64,000 nt of DNA from contig OX442319.1 in assembly GCA_949358305.1 (NCBI GenBank), forward strand, positions 2,294,001-2,358,000, read 5' to 3'. This document shows, piece by piece, positions 32,976 through 44,212 of the stretch. The notes under the pieces are model-generated. The model was given only the letters and a program-made list of their open reading frames with translations. It was not told the DNA's origin and did no database searches. Positions within the stretch are counted from its first letter, which is position 1, and each line of letters starts with the position of its first letter. Both the position numbers and the translations under genes were made by a program. The DNA is from Strigamia acuminata (Eukaryota; Arthropoda; Chilopoda; Geophilomorpha; Linotaeniidae).

Positions 32976-35900
32976 ATGGAGAATGTCTTCCCGAAACAAA
33001 TCAGAAGTAGCAGCGTGTCAGACGATGAGTAAGATACAAATGCGATCTATTTTGCACCTCATTTTAATTTAATGAAATAAAATCATTCTCCAGTTGTATT
33101 CCAAAAGAAAACGTGACCGACATTTTGTGTCCAGCACTGCAGGAATACGTAACGAATCAATTGAACCAGATGCGGTTCAACCACTTCCTAACGGACATGA
33201 TTCTCCATTGCGAAGAACAGGAGTTTGATGTACACAGTTCAGTCATGGCAGCCAGTAGCGGGTAAATTCACACGTTGTCATCATAATAAAGGGTGTCCCA
33301 AAAATAACGCAAGATTTGAATTAGCTGCCATTTGTGCAGTAAATTGTTGGCAACCCTGAAACAACAACGATTTGACAGCTGAAAGTTTAGGGTTTTATCT
33401 GCCGTAATTGGATTATATTGATGTGGCCAATATGTGGTTTCAACAAGACGGTACAAGAAAAAGGGGCCAATTCTGATCACCGAAACCGGTGATGTCTCAT
33501 GCAGTAATTGAATTGTTTCCATGGTTGTATGGCAATATGGCATGTGGCACCGTCTTGTTGAAACCACATATTGGCCACATCAATATAATCCAATTTCGGC
33601 AGATAAAACCCTAAACTTTCAGCTGTCAAATCGTTGTTGTTTCAGGGTTGCCAACAATTTACTGCACAAATGGCGGCTAATTCAAATCTTGCGTTATTTT
33701 TGGGACACCCTATATAATACAGAGAATAATTTCTTGAGGTTTTTTTCAGGTTTTTCCAAGAGTTAGTGTGCAAGACCGGTCACATATCCAGCATCCAGCT
33801 GCCCAATGTGAAAGCCAGCGCCATTTCCTCACTCTTGTCATACATCTACACGGGCAATTTAGACGCTTTGCACAATGTGAGCGACCTGCGCAACATCTTG
33901 AAAGCTGCAACGTGGCTTCAAGTAACCGATTTTCTCGACCACGTTGCTGCACTTATTCCACAACTTTTAAACAGCGAGAATTACTTGGACATATGGGAAG
34001 TTGCGGACGAGTTTGAAAACGACGCCGTGGTGAGGGAAATAGAGAGATTTGTCATCATGAACTATGAACATCTGTGCACGCAAGCGCTTTTTCTCGAGTT
34101 TACGCCGGACAGAATGCAATGCGTGTGCAAACACGCGGATTTTCGAAAAATTGCCACTCACGTTGTGTTGAAGTCGATCATCAGCTGGGTCGACTACGAC
34201 AAGAATATTCGGCGTAATTTTATATCTTCGCTGTTGGTGTGTATCCACGAGAATTATGTTGATGAGGAGGTGAGAAATGACGTCGAGCAAAGAAGTGACA
34301 CGTCAGCCAGACAAAAAGTAAACAATTCAATGACCTGTAACACTTCTCCACCAAGAACATCCTTATCACCTCCGCAGAGAGACACGGCTGTGGAGTCGAA
34401 GCCGGCCCACGTTGTGGCCGATCGAATTGTTGCGACTTGTCCGGAATCAGTTTCGCGTCCGGCCAAAATAAAAGCGTGTTTGTCGCCGTTCCAAAATCAG
34501 GTGGAACTTGATCTGTCCGCGGAGGAAGAAGAAACTGCGACCACGAGTTCGCCGAATACAAGACCGACATCTCCGCCATTGATTTTAAACGAAGAATCGC
34601 ACATTTGGGGCTCACCGACGTTTTCTAAAGACCAGTACTACAGTCAAGTAGCCATTTCAGAATACACGACTAAAACGCCACGGTCACGAGCGAGTGAACG
34701 CACGATCGATTTTCCAATTGCAGGTACCGGTATTCTGAGAACATAAGGTCAAAAGTTATAATTCACAGTGTCCAGGGCCAGTCCAGCAATGCTTGTGGAC
34801 TCTGGCCAACCTCAAGAGTGCACCTCTTTGCCATTGGCCGAGCCATTTCACTTGTGCAGTGATACCAAAAAATAGAACAAAATACATGTTCAGTGCTTTC
34901 CAGACAAAACAAGCAATAAAAAAATTCAAAAGTTGCTTGCTTTCCTGACAAAGCAACCAATAAACTGAACAAACTGAACAAACATGTATTTGAAATCATG
35001 AATTGAGAATACATTTTATTATACAAAACAAATAAATTTACATTATTTCAATTATTATAATAATCAAACAAAGTAAAAACAGAACAAAACTACTTTTCCT
35101 GGTGCAGAACACACTCCACAGTTGGGGGGAAGTAATCAGGCTCGGCCAATGGGAGAAGAGACCTCTTTTGAGTCGAACATGAGTATAGTGTAGCACAAAT
35201 TTGAGCACAAATTTTGGTTTTGGAATTAAAGGGCTTCTGTCCTTCGAGAACTTCGAGAACTTCGAGAACCTATAAATCCGCTCCAAATTCAAGGGCTCCT
35301 CTTTCGGAAATGTTCCGCCTTTCTTACTTTAATCCGGCCCTGCATTCATTCGTTTTGCTATTGACATATAACAACATCTTTGTTGTTCGTGGAAATTAAA
35401 TAATAATTACATCTTATATCGTTTTATATCGCTTGTTTAGTTTAAATGCATTATTGAGTAATATTGAGTAATATCGATTAATATTGTCTACATATTTCAG
35501 AAGATTTCAACATTATGTCACAAGACTCGAGATCACTTCTTCAAATGCTCGACTCCAGCATGAACATGACAGTTCTAGATTGTAGTACAAGTTCAGGGGA
35601 TAATGCAATGATACAGCAGGACCCATTACAACACGTGGACTCTGATGCCACCATTCATTCTCCGCAAATACTTGCGTCTTCAGATTCCCTAGCATTGTCT
35701 TTAAACTTGGACAGTTTTGACAAGCTGAGCAGAGAGTACGACTTAATCAAATACTGCAGAAGTGCAAATTCTCAGAGCAGTTTCTCGCACAAGGAAAGGG
35801 TGCCACGACTTCACCTGACGGCAGTGAGCAACGACAACTGCCATTTGAGGCGTTTTGCCAGTCGATGTAAAATCATTGTCAATCACACACGAAGAGACGA

Positions 35901-38900
35901 TTCTCCGAAGCTGTGCGACTCGAATTCCAGCACGGTTGCAAGCACGCCGGAGTCTTTGTCGTGGCCCTGCATTTGCCCCATTTTGCAACCGTCCGACATA
36001 AGCATCATCGAAGCGGTGACGGCACTATCGGAAAGGTCATCTTTTTCACCGGAAGAGTCGGAAGCCATTATGATGTTTAACCAGGCGTTGTCCGATAAAC
36101 TGAGTTCCATTCCTGAACGTGAAACCAATTGCTTACAGCCAATGAAAACTGTTCCTATACCGGTGTATCATCCCATGTTTTATCTCAATAGGAATGCTTT
36201 GGAGAAAAGTGCCTTTAAGCCGGTGACGAGGAATAATAATCGTTCTGCAAAAGTAGTTACGCATGAAGAAGTGGTGACCAGAGATGAGAACGAGACAAAG
36301 ACGACGAGGGCGGAGACGAAGGCGTCGAGAAAGCATCATAAAAGCGGTGTTCATCAGCAGAATCGGAGAACTAATGAGAGGGCTGCGAATACTGCGATGG
36401 AGTTTGAAAGAGCGCACAAAACTAAACACAGCAAAGTGGCAAATACGCATTTAGCGGTGGACAATCTGTCGGAAGATTCTTATGCTAGTAGCAGAGAAAC
36501 TCTGACGGGGCTTTATAATTTCAACCAGCAGCTGAATTTGCGATACTGGTCGCGCAACTTTGACGGAAGTCCACTTACTGAACCGGTTGTTGTGATTCTT
36601 GGTCATCAGAAGCATGGGCCACTGTTGATGTTGAATTTCAACTTGGATAGTCATGCGTGGAGAAGATCGGAAGAAATTGAAACTATTTTCAAGAAAAAAA
36701 AGTAGGTGAAAAACAATGTGGATTTGTTCAATGCTTATAACCAGAAATGATGCGTTTAATTCTTTAAGATGTTTTAAAAGCTTTTTGTTTCTGATTTGAA
36801 GCGTGGATTTGCTGCTGTTGTCTGTGGTCAACGTACCATTCCTAACAATAAATTCGATGAAATGATACATTAAAATCCAGAAAAAATTCCAACAGAGAAA
36901 CCAAAAATCAAACCTAACCTAACCTGACCTGATCTAACCTAACCTGACCTGACCTGACCTGACCTAACCTGACCTAACCACGTAGCAACGTGAATAACAT
37001 CCCGACAACAGCCACAGCCGCAGCTACTATTCGAGGGCGACTATTAATCGGTAAAATGCAGTACTTAAATTTGGGACCAGCAAAACGTTTTAGTTTTAAT
37101 AGTTTGTGATGACACCTGCCTTTAATCAGCGCTCATGAGGCCCCGCCAGTCCGCAAACAATTTAGCGTGGTTTTACTTGGTTTAAATACAACAAGGTTAA
37201 TAACTCCTCAAATGCAGCAAAACAGAGTACCGTATTCTACAGACCATAAAACGCGGTTTTTTGCTTTAAAAAATCGACCAAAAGTGGATGGTGTGACTTA
37301 TACTCCAAAGAATGTAGGGTCCACCATACGTTACACCATAATTTATACACAAACTCCTGCAATCCTAATGAATATGAGTGCAGAACAAAAGAAATGTTCT
37401 TATAACGTGAATTATAAATTGGATGTGGTAAATTATGCAAAAGAACATGGAAACCGAGCAGCAGGCAGACATTTTGGTCCAGCACCAACAGAAAAAATGT
37501 ATACTTCCAGATCTCGCTTGTCTCGTAATTTCAGTCTCGGAGATCGCGGTCCTTTTTAGTCTCAGGATATCGGTCTCGGCAAAACGAGATTTTATTATTA
37601 CGAGATACAATAAAAAATGTACAACTCATGTTATGAGATCGGAAGGTCTCGGACGAGATCTCGTCTTGGAACCTTCCGATCTTGTCTCGGAAAACCGAGA
37701 CTTGAAAACGGCCGAGATGCTGGAAGTGTAGAAAAAATGATTCGTAAGTGGATGTGTTTTTTCGTCCAATAAAACTTTTTTTTCTAAAAATTGACTCATA
37801 TATTTGGGGGATGCGTTTTATGGTCCGTAAAATACGGTACAACAAATGAAAACCCAATAAAGAGTTTGCGAGATGCATTTTTCCCTTACAGTTAAAGACT
37901 ATACGGTATAAAAATAGTGTAAGGGGAAAATGATAAATTAAGTTTTTGCGGGCTGCACTTTTCCCTTATCACTACACTATTTCAGCCAACTACTGACAGT
38001 TAGTAATTTTGGGCCTAAAAATTTAATTTGGGGGCATAAATGTACAAATTTCTGCATAAAATTCCATTATTGTGCCTATGAAGTATGGTTTTGGGCCTAA
38101 AATTCAATTTTAGGCCTCACTTATCATTCAATCTACGTACCTATGACTGATGTGACTGATGTGTTTGATCGAGACAACAAAATAATCGCCATTTGCAATG
38201 GGCGGAGCTAACAATATAGTGTTCTCAATTCTGATTGGCTGCGCTACATTTTAATTTAGTGTTGAAAACGATACACTAAAGATTTTTCCCTTACGATATG
38301 GCACTAAAATAGTGTAACGTAGAGAAAAATAAGGGAAAAATGCATCCCGCAAACTCTCTATTATCACTTTTATCTTTAGTTTAGAGCTTCTGCGAAATGG
38401 GATTTCGGTTGTGTATAAAAACCAAGTTTACATCATCGGTGGCGAAGACAAGCACGGAACTCCAAAACCAACAGTTCTTATTTTACAAATGCGTGAACAT
38501 TTCCAACCAACATTATCGTCTTCCTTGCTGGTACCCAGATCCGGTTCCGGTGGCACAATATTCCAAGACAGCATTTATGTGGTCGGTGGAATTACTGTTG
38601 GTGGAAAAATACTAAACCACGCTGAACGTTTCGCATTTGACAGCAAGGAATGGAAAGAAATTGAACCGCTGCCAGTGTATGGATGGGCGATGAGTCTGGC
38701 AGAATTGGGCAGGAAGTTGATATCGGTTGGAGGCCGCAGAAGTGGAGAATGTGCGATTGGTTGCTACAGTTACGATCCTGATGCGGATCAATGGACGCAA
38801 CTTTTGGGCATGCCGAAAGACTTCGAATCTCCATACTCATTAGTAACGCTTTATGGCAATCAAGTATTGGCATTCAGGTAAATCAATTGAAATTTTAACG

Positions 38901-40234
38901 GGATGCTCAAGCTGGCGCCACAAGCGCGACACAGAATGAGAACAAGCTCTACGATTTAGGTTGAGGTTTGTTCACTTGTCCGACAGCCGATTTTTCAACG
39001 GCGAAAATATGAATTTTTTATTTGTTAACGTTGAACGAACGTTTCAAAATGTGTGCGCGTTACGAAAATCAATGTTCTTACCAGAAAAATCGATTTTAGC
39101 GTAAAAATCAACGTTATAGCCTAAAAATCAATGTTATAGCCTAAAAATCGACGTTTTAGCCTAAAAATCGACGTTTTAGCCTAAAAATCGACGTTTTAGC
39201 CTAAAAAATCGACGTTTTAGCCTAAAAATCGACGTTTTAACCTAAAATTATAGACATTTTCGACCAATAGAACATGGCATGATGATTACTGGTCTACAAA
39301 AAGTATATTTTTGGGCTAAAAACATTTCTGGACTAGTATAAACATCGATTTTTGAGCTGAAAACGTTCATTTTCGTCTTAAAAGAGTTGCGACATGAAAA
39401 ATACAACGGGACTTAAAATCATGTGTTTTTATAGTTATCAAATTTTCAGTAAAAAATTTGATAAACAGACGATTTTCTGAACATTACAGTGATGAACTTT
39501 GTGAAAATGTAAAAAAAATGATGAATGTCGAAAAAATGAACAACCTGGCGAACAAATAAACATCGAAAAACCGATATGACTTATATACGATTTGTGAAAG
39601 CCAGTATTTGCGAAAATCTAAACAAAATATAGCTCTTGTTCCATGTCGCACTTGTGGCTGTCACTTTCACGCTAGCCACGAGCCCCCATTCCAATTTATA
39701 CATCACACCCACCACTCACCAAAAATCTACTTTTCTATGGAAAGACATTTCAGTTACAGTACTAACTTGTAAGTTTACATGGACGCAGTTTTCCAGTTAA
39801 CCAAAAAAGTGAATTTTATTTATCTGGAATTCGTTCTCTTATCTCATTGAAACTACTGTATTGATTTATAATATCTTTCCATACACGCAAATTCTTGTAA
39901 ATTCTTATAAAATAGTCAATTTTTTGGTTTTTGCTTTCATTCAAGGCGTAGCAATATCGCTTTACAAGGGAGTGTTGCATGGCTAGACCCTGTGCACTTT
40001 GCGTGGAACAATTTGGATATATCTGGAACCCCTGCGAAACGGATTCTGACTGCTGTTCGACATCGCCATAAAGTGTGGATTTTAGATCTAAGTGGCCGTT
40101 TGTATGTATACGATCCTTTGACCCATACGTGGGAAAATGCATTTGGCTTTCAACGATCTATTTCGATGCCGATGTACGCTTTCATTGTTTATCGCGCTCT
40201 GCCAAACCAAAATGAAAATTTCCTACCCGAATAA
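32976..40234 (+). CDS. BTB-BACK-Kelch protein with a long disordered insert
   Basis: Exons 32976-33028, 33094-33261, 33750-34723, 35501-36701, 38380-38877 and 39946-40234 join in phase to 1060 residues. The BTB domain starts near residue 45 (FNHFLTDMILHCEEQEF, ASSGFFQELV, LSYIYTG), followed by BACK. Then come roughly 500 low-complexity residues (Ser/Thr/Arg/Glu-rich) that typical KLHL proteins of 570-640 residues lack. The C-terminal Kelch repeats include VYIIGGEDKHG, IYVVGGITVGG, LISVGGRRSG and LYVYDPLTHTWEN. Most such proteins are substrate adaptors of Cullin-3 ubiquitin ligases. Introns 2, 3, 4 and 5 have collected transposons. Closest relative unknown. Confidence 0.82.
33291..33710. mobile_element. 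Long palindromic (foldback) element containing a mariner-type transposase fragment
   Basis: Arms of about 170 bp begin gggtgtcccaaaaataacgc and end with its complement, nearly perfect throughout. Each arm carries the phrase for DVANMWFQQDG, a conserved DDE segment of mariner/Tc1-like transposases; the minus-strand reading of the right arm extends it to ATCH. No complete transposase. Lies in BTB-Kelch intron 2 (33262-33749). No clear target duplication. Confidence 0.75.
34790..35170. repeat. Repeat region with ccattggccgagcc inverted pair
   Basis: ccattggccgagcc near 34836 is complemented by ggctcggccaatgg near 35139. The outer phrases (caagagtg, aagagacctc) recall the arms of the perfect hairpin at 47025-47170, which also carries cccattggcc. 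In BTB-Kelch intron 3. Confidence 0.4.
36913..36979. repeat. Interstitial telomere-like repeat (CCTAA/CCTGA)n
   Basis: Thirteen consecutive pentamers, mixing CCTAA and CCTGA with one TCTAA, the complements of TTAGG and TCAGG, the arthropod telomere motifs. In BTB-Kelch intron 4. Confidence 0.75.
36996..37063. mobile_element. Terminal fragment of a MITE related to 21254-21530
   Basis: Reads as the reverse complement of the left end of the 21254 element (gcagctactattcgaggg, attaatcggtaaaatgcagta), with the other end missing. Confidence 0.5.
37230..37837. mobile_element. Internally deleted pogo-like transposon
   Basis: Inverted ends ccgtattctacagaccataa and the complement of ccgtattttacggaccataa, flanked by TA on both sides. 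A reading frame at 37369-37499 keeps a CENP-B/pogo-type helix-turn-helix start (CSYNVNYKLDVVNYAKEHGN, then RAAGRHFG), after which transposase coding is gone and a hairpin-rich gatctcg segment follows. Non-autonomous. In BTB-Kelch intron 4. Confidence 0.75.
37861..38361. mobile_element. Inverted-repeat element with agagtttgcg ends
   Basis: About 28 terminal bases (agagtttgcgagatgcattt..ccctta) pair with the complement of the right end (38328-38361), with one or two mismatches. It starts only 24 bp after the pogo-like element. No ORF. Its right end abuts the splice acceptor region of the next Kelch exon. Confidence 0.6.
38905..39670. repeat. Inverted-repeat element with internal minisatellite
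   Basis: The left end gccacaagcgcgacacagaa pairs imperfectly with the complement of ttccatgtcgcacttgtggc at the right. Within it, 39115-39245 is a 21-bp tandem repeat (cctaaaaatcgacgttttag), about six copies. In BTB-Kelch intron 5. Confidence 0.5.
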
Positions 40235-40402
40235 TAAAATGTGTATACGTCTGCAATAAACACTTGTATCATGTCACTTATTAAGCCACCAGATTGCGCT
40301 ACGCCAGTCAAATTTTAAAAAATAATCCTATAGATTGTGTAACTAGACGGCAGCACATGCATTTTAATTCGAGAACCGATCGAATTAAAGAATACCCACC
40401 CA

Positions 40403-43400
40403 ATGTCAACAAATATGTCTGAAAGTATCAAACATGTGGCCACTCTTGGTAACAGTATTATCGGCGTCAGCGTGCTCGCGATGCCGTTTTGCTTTAAACA
40501 AGTGAGTACGGCCATTGTTCGCTATCCAAACCAAGCTAATAAACATGATTAATCTTTGCAGTGTGGAATTCTATTGGGCACACTCATGTTAATCGCCAGT
40601 GCTCTTCTCACACGTTTCAATTGCCACTTACTACTTAAAGGAGCTTTACTATCTCGACGAAAAACATACGAATTATTTGGTAAAAAATTAAAAATTAAAT
40701 AAAATGATGAGTTCATAACGTTTCATTCATTCGTAGCATTTTACTGTTTCGGTTACTACGGAAAACTCGTCGTCGAAACGAGGTATAAAACAAATAAACT
40801 CAACAATTTCCCATCAAACTCAACAAATCTCCTTTTTCAGTATAATTGGCTTCCTAGTTGGTATTTTAATCTCATTTTTTGTCGTCATTGGCGACTTGGG
40901 ACCCCCAATTATTAGTAAAAGTTTTGAAATAGAAGTAAAGTCAATCAAACATTGAATTTATCGTCGAAAACAAAATTTATTTCTTTTCTTTTTTAGAATT
41001 TGCCGCCACTTAGGACACTCGTGTTAACCGCACTAGGAATTGGAGTCGCTCTACCGCTAGGATTATTGAAAAATATCTCCAGTTTAGGCGGGATCAGCAC
41101 ACTCTCCATACTATTTTACATTTCACTAGTCTTGAAAGTGAATAATTTGTAATTTGATTCCCAAAAATGTGAAAATAATGTACTTTTCTGAACCCAAGGT
41201 TTTCTTCGAAGCCGTTCCCGTCCTGGCCACGGGTGCCTGGATCGACAAAGTCACCTTTTGGCAACCCCAAGGCATCCTGCAAAGTTTGCCCATATTTGCT
41301 CTCGCCCTTTCGTGCCAAACGTACGTTTCGGCAGCACGAAACTGAAAACCCGCAGCAACTAAAACACGAATTGCATTTGCAGCCAAATATTCGAGATTTA
41401 CAACGCGTTGCCCGACTCCAGTTTAGGAAAAATGAATAAAGTGATCAAAATGGCCGTTTACTTATGCACAACCATTTACATCTGCGTACGTATCGCACGT
41501 CCCCGTCGCATTAACGGCACTCGACGTCAATTTTTTAATTCTCTAGGTCGGTTTTTTTGGCTACGTAGCTTTTTGCAACGAAGATTTTTCGGGAAACCTC
41601 CTAGTCATGATGCCGTCATCACTCATGACGCAGTTAATGAAATTGGGATTTATTGTCTCGGTTGTTTTGAGCTTTCCACTCGTCATATTCCCGTGTCGTG
41701 CGAGTCTCTACTCTCTATTTAACCGTAAAGTAATCCGAATTCGACCGCTTAATCTTATTTTAATGTAATTTAATAATTTTACTTTGATTTGGAGGTGCAC
41801 ACTGCGTTGGACAGCGGAGTGTCCGCTTTCATCCCCGAATCACGATTTCGGTTCCTTACCGTAGCTATAGTCGTGTCGACGCTCATTCTGGGCATATTAT
41901 GCCCTAATAGTAAATTTTTTACAAAAATTAATATATAAATTCATGACTGATGATTTTTAAATTTAATTTCAGTTCAATTGGTTCTAGGAATAGTTGGTTC
42001 CACGATCGGAACGGTGATTTGCATCATTTTCCCCGCTTTGATGTTTATTCGCGTGACAAATAGAAACACGTTTGAAAGGACCGGTGCGCAGGTGAAAATA
42101 CGAATATAAGAACGGAACGTTGACACTTGATTGTGCCTGAATACTTGTAGGTTGTGTTTTGCGTCGGTGTGTTTCTTTTGGTGGCTTCGACCGTCGCGAC
42201 GTTGCATAATTCAACCGTAGAAGCGCCGACACCCACCAACAGGCCAATCAAAATCGAATTGCATCCGGAGTTACAAAAAAAATACGAATACGTTCCCGTT
42301 CCCGCAAAAACACCCGGTAATGCTCGGCTCTAGAAACAACTGCAACCTTGTTACCGTAATTGAACTTTTCAGTTTTAAATCAAGTCGTAACCACAAAAAA
42401 AGTGAAGGAGAAAACGCCAATTATAGAAACACAAGTTATAAAAGAAAAAAAAAGCGACAACATCGAAAAAAGTATCTCGATCACTAGACAAAATAAACGA
42501 AAGACTTGAATGAATCATTTCACAGTTCCGCAAGTCGGTAGAGACGAGCAAAGGCGTCAGGAGCCTCCGGTGCCTCAAGACGAGCAAAGACGTCAGGAAC
42601 CACCGGTGCCTCAAGAAGAACATCAATTATTACCAGTTGTCCAGGAGCGAAGCCATCAGGAGCCCCCAGAATCCAATGTGAGGGTCAATCAAGAAGCATC
42701 GGTTAATCGAGCGGAGCAAAGCGCTCAAGAAGTACCGATTCCTCGAGAGCAGAGCCGCCAAGAACCACCCATTCCTCAAGAGCAGGCTCGCCAAGAACCG
42801 CCCATTCCTCAAGAGCCCAATCCTCAAGAGCAGGGTCGCCAGGAACCGCCGATTCCCATCAAACAACTAAACGCTCGAATTGCGTTAGAGCAGCAAGCGA
42901 TCGTCCCTGAGGAGGCAAAACCGGTTCCACAAGAGCAGGAAAAGCGTCAAGAACCACCGATTCCGCAAGAACCAGAAACTAACAAAGTTACTCAGCTTTT
43001 AAATTAAAAAAAAATAAAATTATAACATTGTTTGTTTTGCAGATAAAAGATGGAATAAAATCGAAGCCTGTGATACAAGAGAAAGAAAAGGAAAGAGTGA
43101 CTGTCGAAGTGGCGGTTCAGCAAGTAAATTGGAATAGAAAGTGTCGTGCAAATAAGATATTAATTTGTTTTCGTGGAAATAGGCGGAAATATTAAAACAA
43201 TTGGCGGAGCAACAGAAAGAGGCCAAGAAACTCATCCAGGAGCAGAAGCAAGTTTTGGAGGAGTTGAAGGCGCACAAGGAACTCCATCAGCCGGAGGAAA
43301 TGGTGGAAAAGAAGGCGAAGGATGTTAAGAAAAATTCGACCGAAGAACGACGCAACGTTGTGGTGGAATTGATGGAAAAAAGAAAAGAAAAGAAGCCGAA

Positions 43401-43648
43401 AAACCTGACTGTCGTCCCCGTCGATCTCAACGGACCTGCGGTTGTCGATACAAATGTAAAAATTGAAGATAAAATATCCAAAGGTACGTAATTGACCAAA
43501 TAGTTTATTTTCCTACATTAATGGAGTTGTTTACGCAGAAATTAAACCGGAAGTTCAAACTAATCCACGGCCGTTAACGTCAACGGCGAACAAAACCAAA
43601 AACATGGCGCCTGTCATGGCGGATAAATCCAAAGCGGAAATTCGCTAG
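40403..43648 (+). CDS. SLC38A10: SLC38A10-like amino acid transporter with long cytosolic tail
   Basis: Sixteen exons: 40403-40501, 40562-40679, 40737-40782, 40841-40934, 40997-41137, 41199-41320, 41383-41485, 41547-41729, 41795-41909, 41973-42091, 42151-42316, 42373-42471, 42526-42986, 43043-43123, 43183-43483 and 43539-43648. They join in phase to 785 residues. The N-terminal half is an AAAP/SLC38 transporter fold of about 11 membrane helices (NSIIGVSVLAMPFCFKQCG, VVIGDLG, FFGYVAFC, IVGSTIGTVICIIFPALMF). The tail has repeats of RQEPPIPQ (residues about 470-620) and a Lys/Glu-rich coiled-coil (AEILKQLAEQQKEAKKLI), the SLC38A10 pattern. The family moves neutral amino acids across membranes. 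It begins 168 bp after the Kelch gene. Exon 13 can also read through to a stop (..VTQLLN), which would give a shorter tail. Confidence 0.85.
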
Positions 43649-44212
43649 AAATCGAGCGAATTAGGTTTTTGTACAAATTTATTTATTTTTTGAATAAAAA
43701 TAAAATAAGATGCAAATTTAATCCCACTTGAAATTATTTCCATTTTGCCGAATGTGTTTTTCGATTGAAATTTAAAGCGGAAGCTGCGAAGAAACAATTT
43801 GACGTGACAATTGGCCAGAACATCAGTATTTTATTGAAAAATTATGTACACCGTACTATTTTTTTAATACTATAACCCGGGAATAACATTAATAACATTT
43901 GAAACATTTGAAAAAGTTCCAAACAACTTCCGATGTGAAAACCCAGAGTACACTTTTTCTTTAGTTTTAGCAAACAATCATACATTAGAAAATATTCAAC
44001 TGGAATTATGATATGATGGTTTTTGGAAAGTTCTGAGCAGTAACAGGTAAATATGAAATAGATCTTTTTTTTTAAACGAATTTTTATCTGAGAAGTTATC
44101 ACTTCCATGCTGGAATAACCTGGAAAAATATTTGAAATAAAATATAAATTCTAATCGTAACATTATGAATATATCAATTCGATTTTGAATCCATGCATCG
44201 TAGCAATAAGTC
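43649..44212. other. Convergent gap between transporter and peflin-like genes
   Basis: 3' untranslated regions; AATAAA near 43692. Nothing else supported. Confidence 0.4.

Noticed and set aside
35236-35275. Heat-shock element cluster (ttcgagaac repeated three times)
   Set aside because: GAA and TTC are separated by one base at alternate steps rather than two, so the HSE spacing is wrong; it lies in an intron and is probably a short tandem repeat.
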